From assembly GCF_014636865.1 (NCBI RefSeq), contig NZ_BMER01000001.1:360718-424717 (forward strand): a stretch of DNA of 64,000 nt, in the 5' to 3' direction. Shown here piece by piece: positions 35,290 to 44,339 of this stretch. Each line of letters opens with the position of its first letter. Within the stretch, counting starts at the first letter, position 1. Both the position numbers and the translations under genes were made by a program. This stretch comes from Parapedobacter pyrenivorans (GTDB taxonomy: Bacteria; Bacteroidota; Bacteroidia; Sphingobacteriales; Sphingobacteriaceae). The notes under the pieces are model-generated. The model was not told where the DNA came from and searched no databases. It worked only from the letters and a program-made list of their open reading frames with translations.

Positions 35290-37593
35290 ATGAACAACCC
35301 TTACTACGCGGTATCGCTTGCCGCTATCCTCATATGCCTTTCGGCCATGGCTAATGGCCAAACCACATCGTCCATCAAAGGCACGATTACCGACAGCAAT
35401 GGGAACACCGTGTCTTGGGCAACGGTTTCTATTCCATCGTTGCATATCGGTACCACCGCAGACAGTACAGGAAGCTACGTATTAACCGGTGTTCCCGCGG
35501 GAAACTGGGAATTGCAAGTAAAATACGTGGGTTACCGACCCTATAGCATGAAAATACGCTCAACCGGCACACCGGTACAACAAGATATCGTCTTGATGGA
35601 CGAAGGCACCTCATTGGACGAGGTGGTGGTATCCGGAACCATGAAGGAAGTATCCAAATTGGATAGTCCCGTGCCCGTGGAAGTATACACCGCCAAGTTT
35701 TTCAAAGCAAACCCCGCACCGTCGGTGTTTGATGCCCTGCAAAATATAAATGGTGTACGGCCGCAACTCAATTGTAACATATGCAACACCGGAGATATCC
35801 ACATCAATGGACTTGAAGGGCCTTATACGATGGTATTAATTGATGGCATGCCCATCGTGAGTGGACTCTCTACCGTATACGGCCTAAGCGGCATACCGCA
35901 ATCGTTGATCGAACGTGTGGAAATTGTGAAGGGCCCCGCATCGACCCTTTACGGCAGTGAAGCTGTAGGCGGGCTGATCAACATCATCACGAAGAACCCG
36001 CGGACAACACCCCTCCTGGCCGTCGATGCATTCGGTACCAGCTGGGGAGAAATCAGCGCCGACGTAGCTGCAAAAATAAACGTCAGCAAAAAGGTACAAT
36101 CCCTGCTTGGAGCCTCCTATTTCAACTACCAAAACCCCATAGACAACAACAACGATTACTTCACGGATGTGACGTTGCAACACCGCATCTCCCTATTCAA
36201 CAAATGGAATTTCGAGCGAAAAGATAACCGGGTCTTTTCGTTTGCGGCACGCTATGTCTACGAGGGCCGATGGGGCGGCGAAATGAACTGGGAGCCATCA
36301 TACAGGGGCACCGACGAGGTATATGGCGAAAGCATCTACACCAGCCGGTGGGAGTTATTCGGCACCTACCAATTGCCTATAAAGGAGCATGTTACATTCA
36401 TGTTTAGTGCCAATGGCCATGACCAGAACAGTGTATATGGGGATATGTCGTTTTTGGCTGATCAATACATCGGCTTCGGCCAGCTCACCTGGAACAAACC
36501 TGCAGGCAGCCACGACCTATTGGCGGGGCTTACTTACCGCTACACCTACTATGATGACAACACCCCCGCTACCGCCGCGGCCTACAATGTGGACATCAAC
36601 CGACCCACAAACACCAGTTTGCCCGGATTATTTCTACAAGATGAAATCACCCTCCATACCAATCACAAACTGCTTTTGGGCGCACGTTATGATTATAATT
36701 CCATCCATGGCAGTATCCTTACCCCAAGAGCAAATTACAAGTGGAATTCAACCGATAAAAATAATGTGCTGCGATTGAGTTTTGGCAACGGCTACCGGGT
36801 AGCGAACATATTCACCGAAGATCACTACGCCCTCTCAGGTGCACGGGAAGTGGTTTTCGATAATGAGCTGGATCCGGAAACGTCTTGGAATGGCAATGTG
36901 AATTTCGTCAAGAAAGTACCATTAAACAACGGTGGCATCATCGGCTTTGATGCCACAGTATTCTACACGTATTTCAACAACAAGATCATTGCCGACTATG
37001 ATACCGACGCCACCAAAATACATTATGGTAACCTCGATGGCCACGCGGTGTCGCAGGGCATCTCGCTGAATATTGACCTGGCCCTGATGAATGGTCTTAG
37101 GCTGAATGCCGGTGCCACGGCGATGGATGTATACAGCATGGAAAACGGGGAAAAAGTACAGCAGCTGTTTACCGAAAAATTTACCGGCGTATGGAGTGCT
37201 AGCTACGCCATTAAAGGCATCGGCCTATCCATCGACTATACGGGAAACCTGTACGGCCCGATGCGCCTACCTTTGCTGAGCGACGAAGACCCCCGGGATC
37301 CGAAATCGCCCTGGTGGAGCATCCAGAACATCCAAATCACGAAGGCATTCCGCAACGGTATTGAGCTTTACGGTGGGATCAAAAATCTATTGAACTGGAC
37401 GCCAAACAAAGGCAACCCCTTCATCATTGCCCGTGCCCACGATCCGTTCAATAAATTGGTCGAATTTGACGGAAATGGGCAAGCTTTGGTCACGCCGGAG
37501 AACCCCTACGGCTTGACATTCGACCCCTCTTATGTGTTTGGCCCTAACCAGGGCGCCCGGGGATTCTTGGGTATCCGGTATAGCTTTTATTAA
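35290..37593 (+). CDS. TonB-dependent receptor with a CxxC plug motif
   Basis: A 767-residue receptor. The signal ends MANGQ, followed by a CarboxypepD_reg-like domain (about 25-105: IKGTITDSNGNTVSWATVS), and a plug with INGVRPQLNCNICNTGDIHINGLEGPYTMVLIDGMPIVSGL and VEIVKGPASTLYGSEAVGGLINIIT. The barrel ends RGFLGIRYSFY. The CNICNTG motif in the plug is unusual for classic iron receptors. The ATG at 35290 is used, not the one at 35257, since it gives a clean signal peptide. Its neighbours are the His-rich protein and a thioredoxin-like protein, so a metal or metal complex is the likely cargo. Confidence 0.9.
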   Translation: MNNPYYAVSLAAILICLSAMANGQTTSSIKGTITDSNGNTVSWATVSIPSLHIGTTADSTGSYVLTGVPAGNWELQVKYVGYRPYSMKIRSTGTPVQQDIVLMDEGTSLDEVVVSGTMKEVSKLDSPVPVEVYTAKFFKANPAPSVFDALQNINGVRPQLNCNICNTGDIHINGLEGPYTMVLIDGMPIVSGLSTVYGLSGIPQSLIERVEIVKGPASTLYGSEAVGGLINIITKNPRTTPLLAVDAFGTSWGEISADVAAKINVSKKVQSLLGASYFNYQNPIDNNNDYFTDVTLQHRISLFNKWNFERKDNRVFSFAARYVYEGRWGGEMNWEPSYRGTDEVYGESIYTSRWELFGTYQLPIKEHVTFMFSANGHDQNSVYGDMSFLADQYIGFGQLTWNKPAGSHDLLAGLTYRYTYYDDNTPATAAAYNVDINRPTNTSLPGLFLQDEITLHTNHKLLLGARYDYNSIHGSILTPRANYKWNSTDKNNVLRLSFGNGYRVANIFTEDHYALSGAREVVFDNELDPETSWNGNVNFVKKVPLNNGGIIGFDATVFYTYFNNKIIADYDTDATKIHYGNLDGHAVSQGISLNIDLALMNGLRLNAGATAMDVYSMENGEKVQQLFTEKFTGVWSASYAIKGIGLSIDYTGNLYGPMRLPLLSDEDPRDPKSPWWSIQNIQITKAFRNGIELYGGIKNLLNWTPNKGNPFIIARAHDPFNKLVEFDGNGQALVTPENPYGLTFDPSYVFGPNQGARGFLGIRYSFY

Positions 37594-37615
37594 CACGTAT
37601 TCAGTAAGGGAGCGC

Positions 37616-38110
37616 ATGAAAAGGTCATTTCATTACATCGGACTTGTTTTTGCCATCACTATTTTGCTTTTTCCCGAAGCACAGGGACAGGTCAAGTCCA
37701 TACCGATCGGCGAACTGGCGGATTCCATGCGCTCCCAATCCAAACCTGCGCTCATCCTTATCACTACGGAATGGTGCACCTATTGCCAGATGCAAAAAGC
37801 ACAGCTCCGAAAGAACGCGGATTTCCAATCCGCATCTGCCGATTTCCATTTTTCGGAATTCGATGCCGAAACCAGAGATCCCATTGTTTTTGCCGACACC
37901 ACGTATCATTTCAAAAACACCGGTGTGTCTACCGGACGCCACGATCTGGCATATATGCTGGGGAACCAGCACAACCGGCTCGCTTTCCCCACGTGGGTGC
38001 TCGTCAATGAAAACCTTGAAATTATCTTTAAATATCCGGGCATACTGAAACCCAGTGATTTGGAAGCACTGATTGGCGCATTGCGCCGCGACCAAACTCT
38101 TAAGAAATAA
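37616..38110 (+). CDS. Secreted thioredoxin-fold protein
   Basis: A 164-residue protein with a signal peptide ending EAQGQ and a thioredoxin-like domain with WCTYCQMQ (C54 and C57), then FPTWVLVNENLEII with the cis-Pro near residue 125. It begins 23 bases after the receptor stop, so it is probably co-transcribed. It may keep the CxxC of the receptor plug or the cysteines of the His-rich protein reduced; that link is inference. The start at 37616 is chosen for the signal peptide. Confidence 0.88.
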   Translation: MKRSFHYIGLVFAITILLFPEAQGQVKSIPIGELADSMRSQSKPALILITTEWCTYCQMQKAQLRKNADFQSASADFHFSEFDAETRDPIVFADTTYHFKNTGVSTGRHDLAYMLGNQHNRLAFPTWVLVNENLEIIFKYPGILKPSDLEALIGALRRDQTLKK

Positions 38111-38195
38111 TTTTAAATGAAACGCCAAATACCTGCGGGAATATTTGCAGCAATCAGAAAAATTACTTTAATTGCAAGAAATTTAACAACTACCT

Positions 38196-38768
38196 ATGTT
38201 AAAGTCTTTGGTCCCAGCGGTTCTCTGCTTGCTTGCGTTGCTGTCTGCATGCGAGCCGAATGGCAGTGAATCAATGGAACCTGTGCCCAAGGAAGAGTCC
38301 CCTATTTCATCAGATAATGAGGAAAAGAACCCCGGAAACCCCGTAGTCATGGACTCCAGTGCGATCCAAGCACTAGCCGAAGTGAATACCTGGCGGCAAC
38401 AAGGCTGTGACTGTGGAGAGGAGACCATGCCCCCCACCTCCATGGTAGCCTGGAATGCCGAACTCTATGCCGCAGCATTGGCCCATGCTAAGGATATGCA
38501 TACCCGCAATTATTTCAGCCATACCAGCCCCTCCGGCGAAAACGTATACCATCGGCTCATCGCCTCAGGCTACATATCCGACGCCACAGGCGTGCTTACC
38601 TACGGCGAAAACATCGCCTTCGGCGACTTCGATTTGGTGGCAGCTGTAAAAAAATGGTTGGCTAGCCCGAGCCACTGCGCAAACATGATGCGCGGCTCCT
38701 ACCGTGAAATGGCCATCGCGCATGACGGCAACTATTGGGTTCAGGTTTTTGGGGCCACACGCGAATAA
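38196..38768 (+). CDS. CAP-domain (SCP-like) lipoprotein
   Basis: A 190-residue lipoprotein (LLSAC) with an acidic linker and a CAP domain: WNAELYAAALAHAKDMHTRNYFSHTSPSGENVYHRL, YGENIAFGDF and SPSHCANMMRGSYREMAIAH, ending in YWVQVFG. The family His and Glu residues are kept (HTSP, GENI). Extracytoplasmic; role unknown. The last 28 bases overlap the end of the converging SiR-like gene. Confidence 0.88.
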   Translation: MLKSLVPAVLCLLALLSACEPNGSESMEPVPKEESPISSDNEEKNPGNPVVMDSSAIQALAEVNTWRQQGCDCGEETMPPTSMVAWNAELYAAALAHAKDMHTRNYFSHTSPSGENVYHRLIASGYISDATGVLTYGENIAFGDFDLVAAVKKWLASPSHCANMMRGSYREMAIAHDGNYWVQVFGATRE

Positions 38769-40006
38769 TACGACTTACTTAACTCCACAAGCAACGCCGG
38801 AATGACGTCCATGGCTACGCCCTTGGCATATTCGAAATACCGTAACGTATTGGGATCGAACCTTTCCGCATAGTACAGGTCAAACGATTCCGTGGAACGA
38901 TTGCCGCGCGCACCCTTTCTTTTGATGACGATACTGGTAAACCATCGCGGGCTATCTTCCGTGATGATGCTAAAGGTAAGTCCATGCGTACATATATCCT
39001 GTTGATCGAGCTCGCCGACCAGAAATTGTTTTAACTGAAGTGCTTCTTCATCCAATACGGGGATGTGCCAATTGAGTTCAAGACTGGAATGGCGCATATT
39101 GATTCCCATGCCGCCCATCAGCCTTTCCCATTCCAGGCGATCGTCATCACGTATATCTTTGATCACAAATGACTTCCATGGTGTAATATAAAAATAGGGA
39201 ATACGCCCATCGATACACAGTTGGCAGGCCCGTACCAGAAAGGGGATGTGGAAGCGGTTGTTGCGCCAGTACAAACCAAGCCACGACTTTCCATCCCCGA
39301 GGCTTTCCATCCCCTCATAACAAGGAAAATAAGGAGTGGGAAGCCGCAGGTCCTCCCTGGTTACGATGGTGTTTAATTTGATATGCTCCGCCAATCCGGC
39401 AATCAAATCGGGCAGCATCGCCATACGGTCTTTCAACAACCGTTGTTCCAGAAATACGCTCAGTTTGGCAATGTCGGTACTATGGACCAACGTGGGCCAT
39501 TTTTCAAGCCGGTCCCCCGCATGCGCGTTGCGAAGATAAAGATACCAGTACTGCGGCTTGGCTGATGCCACGAAATTAAGGTCGCCGGTAAACAGCGGGA
39601 CCATCGCCTGACGGGGGTCGGTAATATTTATTTTGAGTTGTGGCGGATGTGCAAATGCGTCCAACACCGATCTGTAACTACCCAGATCCAACCATTCGGT
39701 TGTGTTGGTAATGCCAATGGCAACGGTGCTGCTTACCAGGTTTTGAAACAAATCCCGATGTCCCTGCCTGACATCGATCTGCCGTGTCGCCAATTGTTCC
39801 GCGAGGTTCGTTAAGCTACCGCTGCGTGCCGGGAATAAGATGTCCTGCCGGGAACCAAAAAAAATAAATTCATTTCCCAATGTTCCGGAGGCTTCCAAAA
39901 TCGCCATCAGGTCCTCGGGAGTGACCATACCGCCTTTTATAAACACCCGAACCAGGTGATGTTTATCATCGCGTAGGGTTGCTGGCGTTTCCATCACGTT
40001 ATTCAT
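38741..40006 (-). CDS. Nitrite/sulfite-reductase-like protein lacking sirohaem ligands, copy 1 (no rubredoxin domain)
   Basis: A 421-residue protein that matches the gene at 53384 over its whole length: IKGGMVTPEDLMAIL, FFGSRQDILF, PQLKINITDPRQAMVPLFTGDLNFV, WPTLVHSTDIAKLS, YFYITPWKSFVIKDI, GINMRHSSLELNWHI. These are the ferredoxin-like half-domain motifs of nitrite/sulfite reductases (TPW-S-IKDI). It lacks the CX5C and CX3C cysteines that hold sirohaem and 4Fe-4S. It is 46 bases after the porin gene, so co-transcribed in the nitrate region. The function is not known to me; an electron-transfer or assembly role is possible. Confidence 0.75.
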   Translation of the reverse strand: MNNVMETPATLRDDKHHLVRVFIKGGMVTPEDLMAILEASGTLGNEFIFFGSRQDILFPARSGSLTNLAEQLATRQIDVRQGHRDLFQNLVSSTVAIGITNTTEWLDLGSYRSVLDAFAHPPQLKINITDPRQAMVPLFTGDLNFVASAKPQYWYLYLRNAHAGDRLEKWPTLVHSTDIAKLSVFLEQRLLKDRMAMLPDLIAGLAEHIKLNTIVTREDLRLPTPYFPCYEGMESLGDGKSWLGLYWRNNRFHIPFLVRACQLCIDGRIPYFYITPWKSFVIKDIRDDDRLEWERLMGGMGINMRHSSLELNWHIPVLDEEALQLKQFLVGELDQQDICTHGLTFSIITEDSPRWFTSIVIKRKGARGNRSTESFDLYYAERFDPNTLRYFEYAKGVAMDVIPALLVELSKSYYSRVAPKT

Positions 40007-40051
40007 ATCTTATGCAAAAGTACGTAAGCCATCGGCTAATCTGGCCATTTA

Positions 40052-41308
40052 TTAATTTTCGAAGAGTATCGGTTTATACGCAACCATCAGCCACCCCCAT
40101 GATGCGTTTTTACCATCGGCAATTCCTTTTGCGGCACGCAATGCATCAGCGCAACGCATGTATGAATACCCGACCTGAAGGCGGCAGGCCGCGGCCAGCT
40201 GATACGCGTAAACCACATCAAACTCCCATCCAAAAAGCGAGCCCCGTGTGAAATCATTCGCTCCATCAACCAGCGCCGCCGTCGAGGCAAAACGATGGAC
40301 ATCAACCTGCACCCGATGGTGCCGTTCCTCGTATTTTGCTTTGCTGTATAGGTCATTCAATCCCAGGTTACCGTGACCGTTTCCCACATAAAAATAGTCC
40401 ATCAAACCATAAAATTGGTGATGGGTGCCGTAAAGCGGGTCAAAGGCTTCGTTGGCGGCCGTACGGGAGTTATCGCCCGTGAGGTAGTCGCCACCCAGCT
40501 CCAACCGAAATGCCGGGCCTAGCGCGGCCGAAGCATTTAACGAGGCCAAGTGTGCGCGGACGCCATTACCCGGCCGGTCGCGCCCCCGTTGGTGGTAGTA
40601 CTCCGCAGTTAGGATCACGGGCATGAGTTTGAACGTCCCAGAGATGCCGCCGGTTTGCTTGTAATAAACGGTATCGGTTGCATATTGCCTGCTCTCATTC
40701 AATAGCAAGGCAGATAGGGATGTCTTTTGAACGACTTTGTTGAACCAGAGGAACTGCAGGGCTTTATAATTGTTCAACTGTGGGGCATAGGTGGTTTCAG
40801 CAAGCTTTCCCGGCTCGGGCACATTGGTCTCTTGGTTAAAAGCGACCGCGCCATGGATCCGTAGACCTTGGGCTGCATACTCATACTTCAGCACATCATG
40901 GCTTCGCCCCCGCTGTGCCCAGTCCAGATTGCCCAATATCCGGGCATTGTCGTAATTGAGCTCCATCCGCCCACCGGCAATGCGATGCTGCGCGTTGAAG
41001 GTATAAGCCATCCAAGCCTGTTGTAGGTTGGCAAGCCCACGATCCGTTTTGGATGCTTGATCATTATTGCCCCACATATGGATGTACTGGGGAACCAACA
41101 ACAACTCGAATTGATCCTTCTTGTAGGCTAAGTAAAGCCGCGAACGCTGTTCGGTGAAGAAGGCAGGCGATTCCTGAGGAGCGAGCGGTCGTTTGAAACC
41201 ATTTCTCAGCTCCGACCTGGGCCTGATTTCAGCCGAAAGATTGAATTGCGCAGCTGCCCCGTGAGAAAAAAGCAAGAGCAACGCCAGTAAAGCGAGATGG
41301 AACTTCAT
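40052..41308 (-). CDS. Alginate-export-family-like outer-membrane porin
   Basis: A 418-residue secreted barrel protein (signal ends HGAAAQ). FNLSAEIRPRSELRNGF, TEQRSRLYLAYKKDQFELLLVPQ, LQQAWMAYTF and a terminal WLMVAYKPILF fit the alginate_exp porin family (PF13372). No alginate genes are near. Its location at the head of an operon with a SiR-like gene and behind nitrate-region regulatory words suggests a porin for nitrate or nitrite. That role is inference. Confidence 0.78.
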   Translation of the reverse strand: MKFHLALLALLLLFSHGAAAQFNLSAEIRPRSELRNGFKRPLAPQESPAFFTEQRSRLYLAYKKDQFELLLVPQYIHMWGNNDQASKTDRGLANLQQAWMAYTFNAQHRIAGGRMELNYDNARILGNLDWAQRGRSHDVLKYEYAAQGLRIHGAVAFNQETNVPEPGKLAETTYAPQLNNYKALQFLWFNKVVQKTSLSALLLNESRQYATDTVYYKQTGGISGTFKLMPVILTAEYYHQRGRDRPGNGVRAHLASLNASAALGPAFRLELGGDYLTGDNSRTAANEAFDPLYGTHHQFYGLMDYFYVGNGHGNLGLNDLYSKAKYEERHHRVQVDVHRFASTAALVDGANDFTRGSLFGWEFDVVYAYQLAAACRLQVGYSYMRCADALRAAKGIADGKNASWGWLMVAYKPILFEN

Positions 41309-41333
41309 ACGTGTTTTTCGGTATTATATATTT

Positions 41334-41380
41334 AACGTAAAAAAACGTATATAAAATTTAATAAGCAAGTAAAATTACGC
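41334..41380 (-). promoter_or_regulatory. Regulatory copy C of the nitrate-region motif
   Basis: AACGTAA (41334-41340) and AGCAAGTAAA followed by ATTACGC (41364-41380) lie 26-72 bases before the porin ATG. AGCAAGTAAA is identical to 62735-62744 in front of nirB. Confidence 0.45.
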
Positions 41381-41479
41381 ATTTAACCAATTGGATCACC
41401 GTATGCGATGCATGAAGCTTCCTGAAGCTATTTGCTTTCCGACCGGCTTCTTATCAATTGTCCTAAGTGTTCTCAAGCT

Positions 41480-41529
41480 ATAGGTATATAATAGGAATAT
41501 TATAGGGTTTTAATAGGGTCTTTATAGGG
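41480..41529. repeat. Five ATAGG words at exact 11-bp spacing
   Basis: ATAGG begins at 41480, 41491, 41502, 41513 and 41524. The words vary only in the six bases between them (TATATA, AATATT, GTTTTA, GTCTTT, G...). CCTAT appears on the same strand at 41537 and 41555. One-turn phasing suggests several protomers of a winged-helix regulator on one DNA face. Confidence 0.7.
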
Positions 41530-41760
41530 AAAAATACCTATAATACATGGGTAACCTATTAACTACATTTCATTTACATATTGTTTAATTCAGGAAACTT
41601 GGAGAAATCAATAACGAGGGGGTAGCAAGACGGATTGACCGTTAAAACCGGGCAGTCCATGGGTGATCATTACGTAGGGAATTACTGAGTCATAATCTCC
41701 TCCTGTGTATCCCTATGATAGTTTATATATAGTTTAGCAAAAAGGCCCAAACCCGGCATT

Positions 41761-42870
41761 CTATGGGGAAACCATCAATGCTAGCGCTGTTATTCCCCCT
41801 TCTAGATGACTGAGCTTTTGGTGCGATCCTATCTTTTCCTTGAGAAATTGCCCTGCTATAAGACTTCTTTTTCCCGATTGGCAGACCAGCAACAGCTGCT
41901 TCCTGTCCATTTTCCCCAAATTATCCGACAGTTCCGCTACCGGAATATTCACATGGTTAAAGGAAAGTTCCGGCAGTTCATCCGCATTCCTCACATCAAC
42001 GATCAAGACATCCTCATCCCGATATATTTCCATAAATTCCCTTGGGCTGATGCCACGGACCACCGGGCCCTTTATACCACAGTGATAGCCATAATCGAAG
42101 GCTTCAAAGGCGGACAGCGAGGTCGGGAAGCTTGCTTCCTCCGGTAAGGTTGGCGGAATATCCAACACCATAGAACGATTATCCAACAGGCTGATGGTCA
42201 TCAATTTATTGCATAACGGCTGGCCGACCCCGACGAGGAGCTTGATGGCCTCAGTAGCCTGCATGGTTCCAATGATTCCGGGTAATACCCCCAATACTCC
42301 TACCTCATTGCAATCAGGTGCGTCCAGTGGGCCCGGGGGTAAAGGGAATAGGTGCCTGTACGTTGTTTTTACGCCGCCGCCATCCGCAACATTGAAAACA
42401 GCCAGTTGCCCTTCATACCGATAGATTGCACCAAACACCAAAGGCTTATCCAACAGCATGCAGCAATCACTGAGGAGATAACGGGTAGCAAAGTTATCCG
42501 TACAATCCAGTACCACGTCATACCCTTCGATGAGTTCGATGGCATTTTCAGTAGAAAGATATAGCACATGCTCCTGGATTTCAATTTCCGGATTTAGCAT
42601 CCTTAGTTTTGCAGCCGCGACTTCCGTTTTCGAAAGACCGATCTCGGCTGTACCGAATAATACTTGACGCTGCAGATTACTCAGTTCGATACGGTCATGG
42701 TCGATGATCCCTATTTTTCCCACTCCAGCAGCAACAAGATACTGCAGGGCCGGGCAGCCCAGACCACCTACGCCGATGATCAGAACACTGGACCGTTGTA
42801 ATCTGGTTTGTCCAGCTTCGCCAAATCCACTTAGCCTGTAGTGTTTCGAATAACGATCGTTCGTTTCCAC
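41761..42870 (-). CDS. moeB: MoeB/ThiF-type adenylyltransferase fused to a rhodanese domain
   Basis: A 369-residue enzyme, GTG start. The E1-like domain shows IIGVGGLGCPALQYL, DHDRIELSNLQRQVLF and DCTDNFATRYLL; the active Cys is in DAPDCNEVGVLG. Residues about 270-369 are a rhodanese (LIVDVRN, VCQSGKRS). It activates the MoaD C-terminus and can supply sulfur. The zinc motif is lost: CYRCLFP of the family is TYRHLFP here, and only one Cys of the second pair remains (YHCG). moaD lies 3 bases upstream. Confidence 0.92.
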   Translation of the reverse strand: METNDRYSKHYRLSGFGEAGQTRLQRSSVLIIGVGGLGCPALQYLVAAGVGKIGIIDHDRIELSNLQRQVLFGTAEIGLSKTEVAAAKLRMLNPEIEIQEHVLYLSTENAIELIEGYDVVLDCTDNFATRYLLSDCCMLLDKPLVFGAIYRYEGQLAVFNVADGGGVKTTYRHLFPLPPGPLDAPDCNEVGVLGVLPGIIGTMQATEAIKLLVGVGQPLCNKLMTISLLDNRSMVLDIPPTLPEEASFPTSLSAFEAFDYGYHCGIKGPVVRGISPREFMEIYRDEDVLIVDVRNADELPELSFNHVNIPVAELSDNLGKMDRKQLLLVCQSGKRSLIAGQFLKEKIGSHQKLSHLEGGITALALMVSP

Positions 42871-42873
42871 TGG

Positions 42874-43101
42874 CTATCCTCCCGAATAGGGCGGCATTAG
42901 CGCCACCACGTCATTCGCTTTAAACATCGTGTTTTCTTTTACAATGGTGTCATTGATCGCAATCAAAAATTTACGCCCATCTAATGCGGCGTGCTTTGAC
43001 GTAAGCAAGGCAACCAATCTGCTTGTATCCGGCGCTTCAGCATAAAACTCTCTCTCCAGTACTTCGGTCAGCGAACCAAATGTTAATATTTTTACCTTCA
43101 T
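42874..43101 (-). CDS. moaD: MoaD-type molybdopterin synthase sulfur-carrier subunit
   Basis: A 75-residue ubiquitin-like protein with the required C-terminal PPYSGG. MKVKILTFGSLTEVLE and AINDTIVKENTMFKANDVVALMPPYSGG fit the family. Its ATG overlaps the stop of the sulfite-oxidase-fold gene by 4 bases, and moeB follows 3 bases later. Confidence 0.94.
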   Translation of the reverse strand: MKVKILTFGSLTEVLEREFYAEAPDTSRLVALLTSKHAALDGRKFLIAINDTIVKENTMFKANDVVALMPPYSGG

Positions 43102-43601
43102 AAATTTACACGAAAAAATCTAATTGTTTGCAACTGCTTTACGTAGCGCCGGCCGGTGGCAATGTCTTCTGGAGAAAGTAACGCAAGCTCACCTCCCTGC
43201 TTACCATTTGTAGCCTCTTTGATATTAGTGACCACCAGTACATTGTCGCCGATTGGCGTGTTGAACAACTCGTTCCAGGAGAACACCACTTTATACCCAT
43301 CGGTCGCTATACATACGATATAATATTCACTCAGCACCTTTGGCGACTCTTCGCCTAAAGCCATGTCCGTTAAAACATTTTTCAGTAAGGCTCCTTTTAC
43401 GCCCTTCAATGTCGAACGGTACTCGCCCGCATGGTTGTATATACGCAGACGGTCTAGCGACTGAAGGGTAACACCCGTTAACTTTTCAAAGGTAAGTGTT
43501 GTTTTTTTGTTGTCAGGCGTTACAATGTCGATATTCTTTACGTTCTGGGCACGAAGCCACATGCAGGACAAGATCAAAAAGGTTGTTATTGTCGATTTCA
43601 T
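43098..43601 (-). CDS. Small periplasmic sulfite-oxidase-fold (oxidoreductase molybdopterin-binding-like) protein
   Basis: A 167-residue secreted protein (signal ends WLRAQ). The body resembles a truncated PF00174 fold: GVKGALLKNVLTDMALG, YYIVCIATDGYKVVFSWNELFNTPIGDNVLVVT, KQGGELALLSPEDIATGRRYVKQLQTIRFFRV. The Cys that ligates Mo in sulfite oxidases is not seen in the usual motif. Its position between a TSUP transporter and moaD suggests it may bind molybdenum or molybdopterin, or a relic of an oxidoreductase. Function unproven. Confidence 0.7.
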   Translation of the reverse strand: MKSTITTFLILSCMWLRAQNVKNIDIVTPDNKKTTLTFEKLTGVTLQSLDRLRIYNHAGEYRSTLKGVKGALLKNVLTDMALGEESPKVLSEYYIVCIATDGYKVVFSWNELFNTPIGDNVLVVTNIKEATNGKQGGELALLSPEDIATGRRYVKQLQTIRFFRVNL

Positions 43602-43607
43602 ATTTAT

Positions 43608-44336
43608 TTATACTGTTGTGAACAATAATTTATAGGCAGCCATCAAAAGAACGGTAGCCAAAACGTGTTTTAGAGCATTCTGATTCAATTTTTTTGATCC
43701 CAAATAAGCGCCTAACAAACCACCTACGAACGCAGCGGCAATGTAGAGCCACATATCGGAATTAAAGGTGATACCCTGCGCAAACATACCGCCCAAGCCC
43801 GACAGCGAGTTTACAAAAATAAAGGCAGCGCTAACGGCGGCACTCTGTTTCTGATCTGTCCATTTCAACAGGATCAACAAGGGAGACAGAATGATCCCAC
43901 CACCGATACCGATCAGGCCGGACAGCAATCCGACAACAGCACCTATAGCCACGGCTCCGAAAATATTATAAGGTTTCAGTTCGCCCTCACCCGGACTTCT
44001 GAAAAAGAAAAATCGAATAATGGGGAAAAGTAAAAGAACACCGAGTACGCGTTTATAAAGATTATCATCCAGTGTAATTGTACCCCCGATAAACGCCATG
44101 GGTATGGAAGCAGCAGCAACCGTGAGAAAGAGGTTCCTTTTGAAAAAATGTCCCCTATAATATTGAACGAAGGAGGTCAGGGAAACAAACAGGTTCAATA
44201 CCAACGCTGTAGGCTTCATTTCCTGTGGAGCTATCCCGTACAAGGCCATCAAAGCCAGGTAACCACTGGCCCCGCCATGTCCCACGGAAGCGTATAAGAA
44301 GGCGACAAAAAAAAGTATAATATAAAACCATTCCAT
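43608..44336 (-). CDS. TSUP (TauE/SafE) family transporter
   Basis: A 242-residue protein with about eight helices. FYASVGHGGASGYLALMALYGI, FVSLTSFVQYYRGHF, VGLLSGLIGIGGGIILSPLLILLKW and GAYLGSKKLNQNALKHVLATVLLMAA fit the family. TSUP proteins move sulfite, sulfonates and related anions. Its operon partners are the TonB receptor, the SUOX-like protein and MoaD/MoeB, so molybdate, sulfite or another oxyanion is possible. Starts 3 bases after the receptor stop. Confidence 0.85.
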   Translation of the reverse strand: MEWFYIILFFVAFLYASVGHGGASGYLALMALYGIAPQEMKPTALVLNLFVSLTSFVQYYRGHFFKRNLFLTVAAASIPMAFIGGTITLDDNLYKRVLGVLLLFPIIRFFFFRSPGEGELKPYNIFGAVAIGAVVGLLSGLIGIGGGIILSPLLILLKWTDQKQSAAVSAAFIFVNSLSGLGGMFAQGITFNSDMWLYIAAAFVGGLLGAYLGSKKLNQNALKHVLATVLLMAAYKLLFTTV

Positions 44337-44339
44337 AGT

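Larger units (their letters stand above)
41309..41760. promoter_or_regulatory. 452-base intergenic region upstream of the porin gene
   Basis: No gene is seen. It holds the AACGTAA and AGCAAGTAAA-ATTACG words shared with the nirB promoter (41334-41380), an 11-bp phased ATAGG array (41480-41529), an inverted TTATAGG/CCTATAA pair (41523-41542), and A/T-rich stretches. On its right it ends at the stop of moeB. Confidence 0.6.

Noticed and set aside
41480-41560. CRISPR-like array
   Set aside because: The repeat unit is only 5-6 bases with 11-bp period, no 25-35-base repeat or spacer exists, and no cas gene is present. Regulatory phasing is a better reading.
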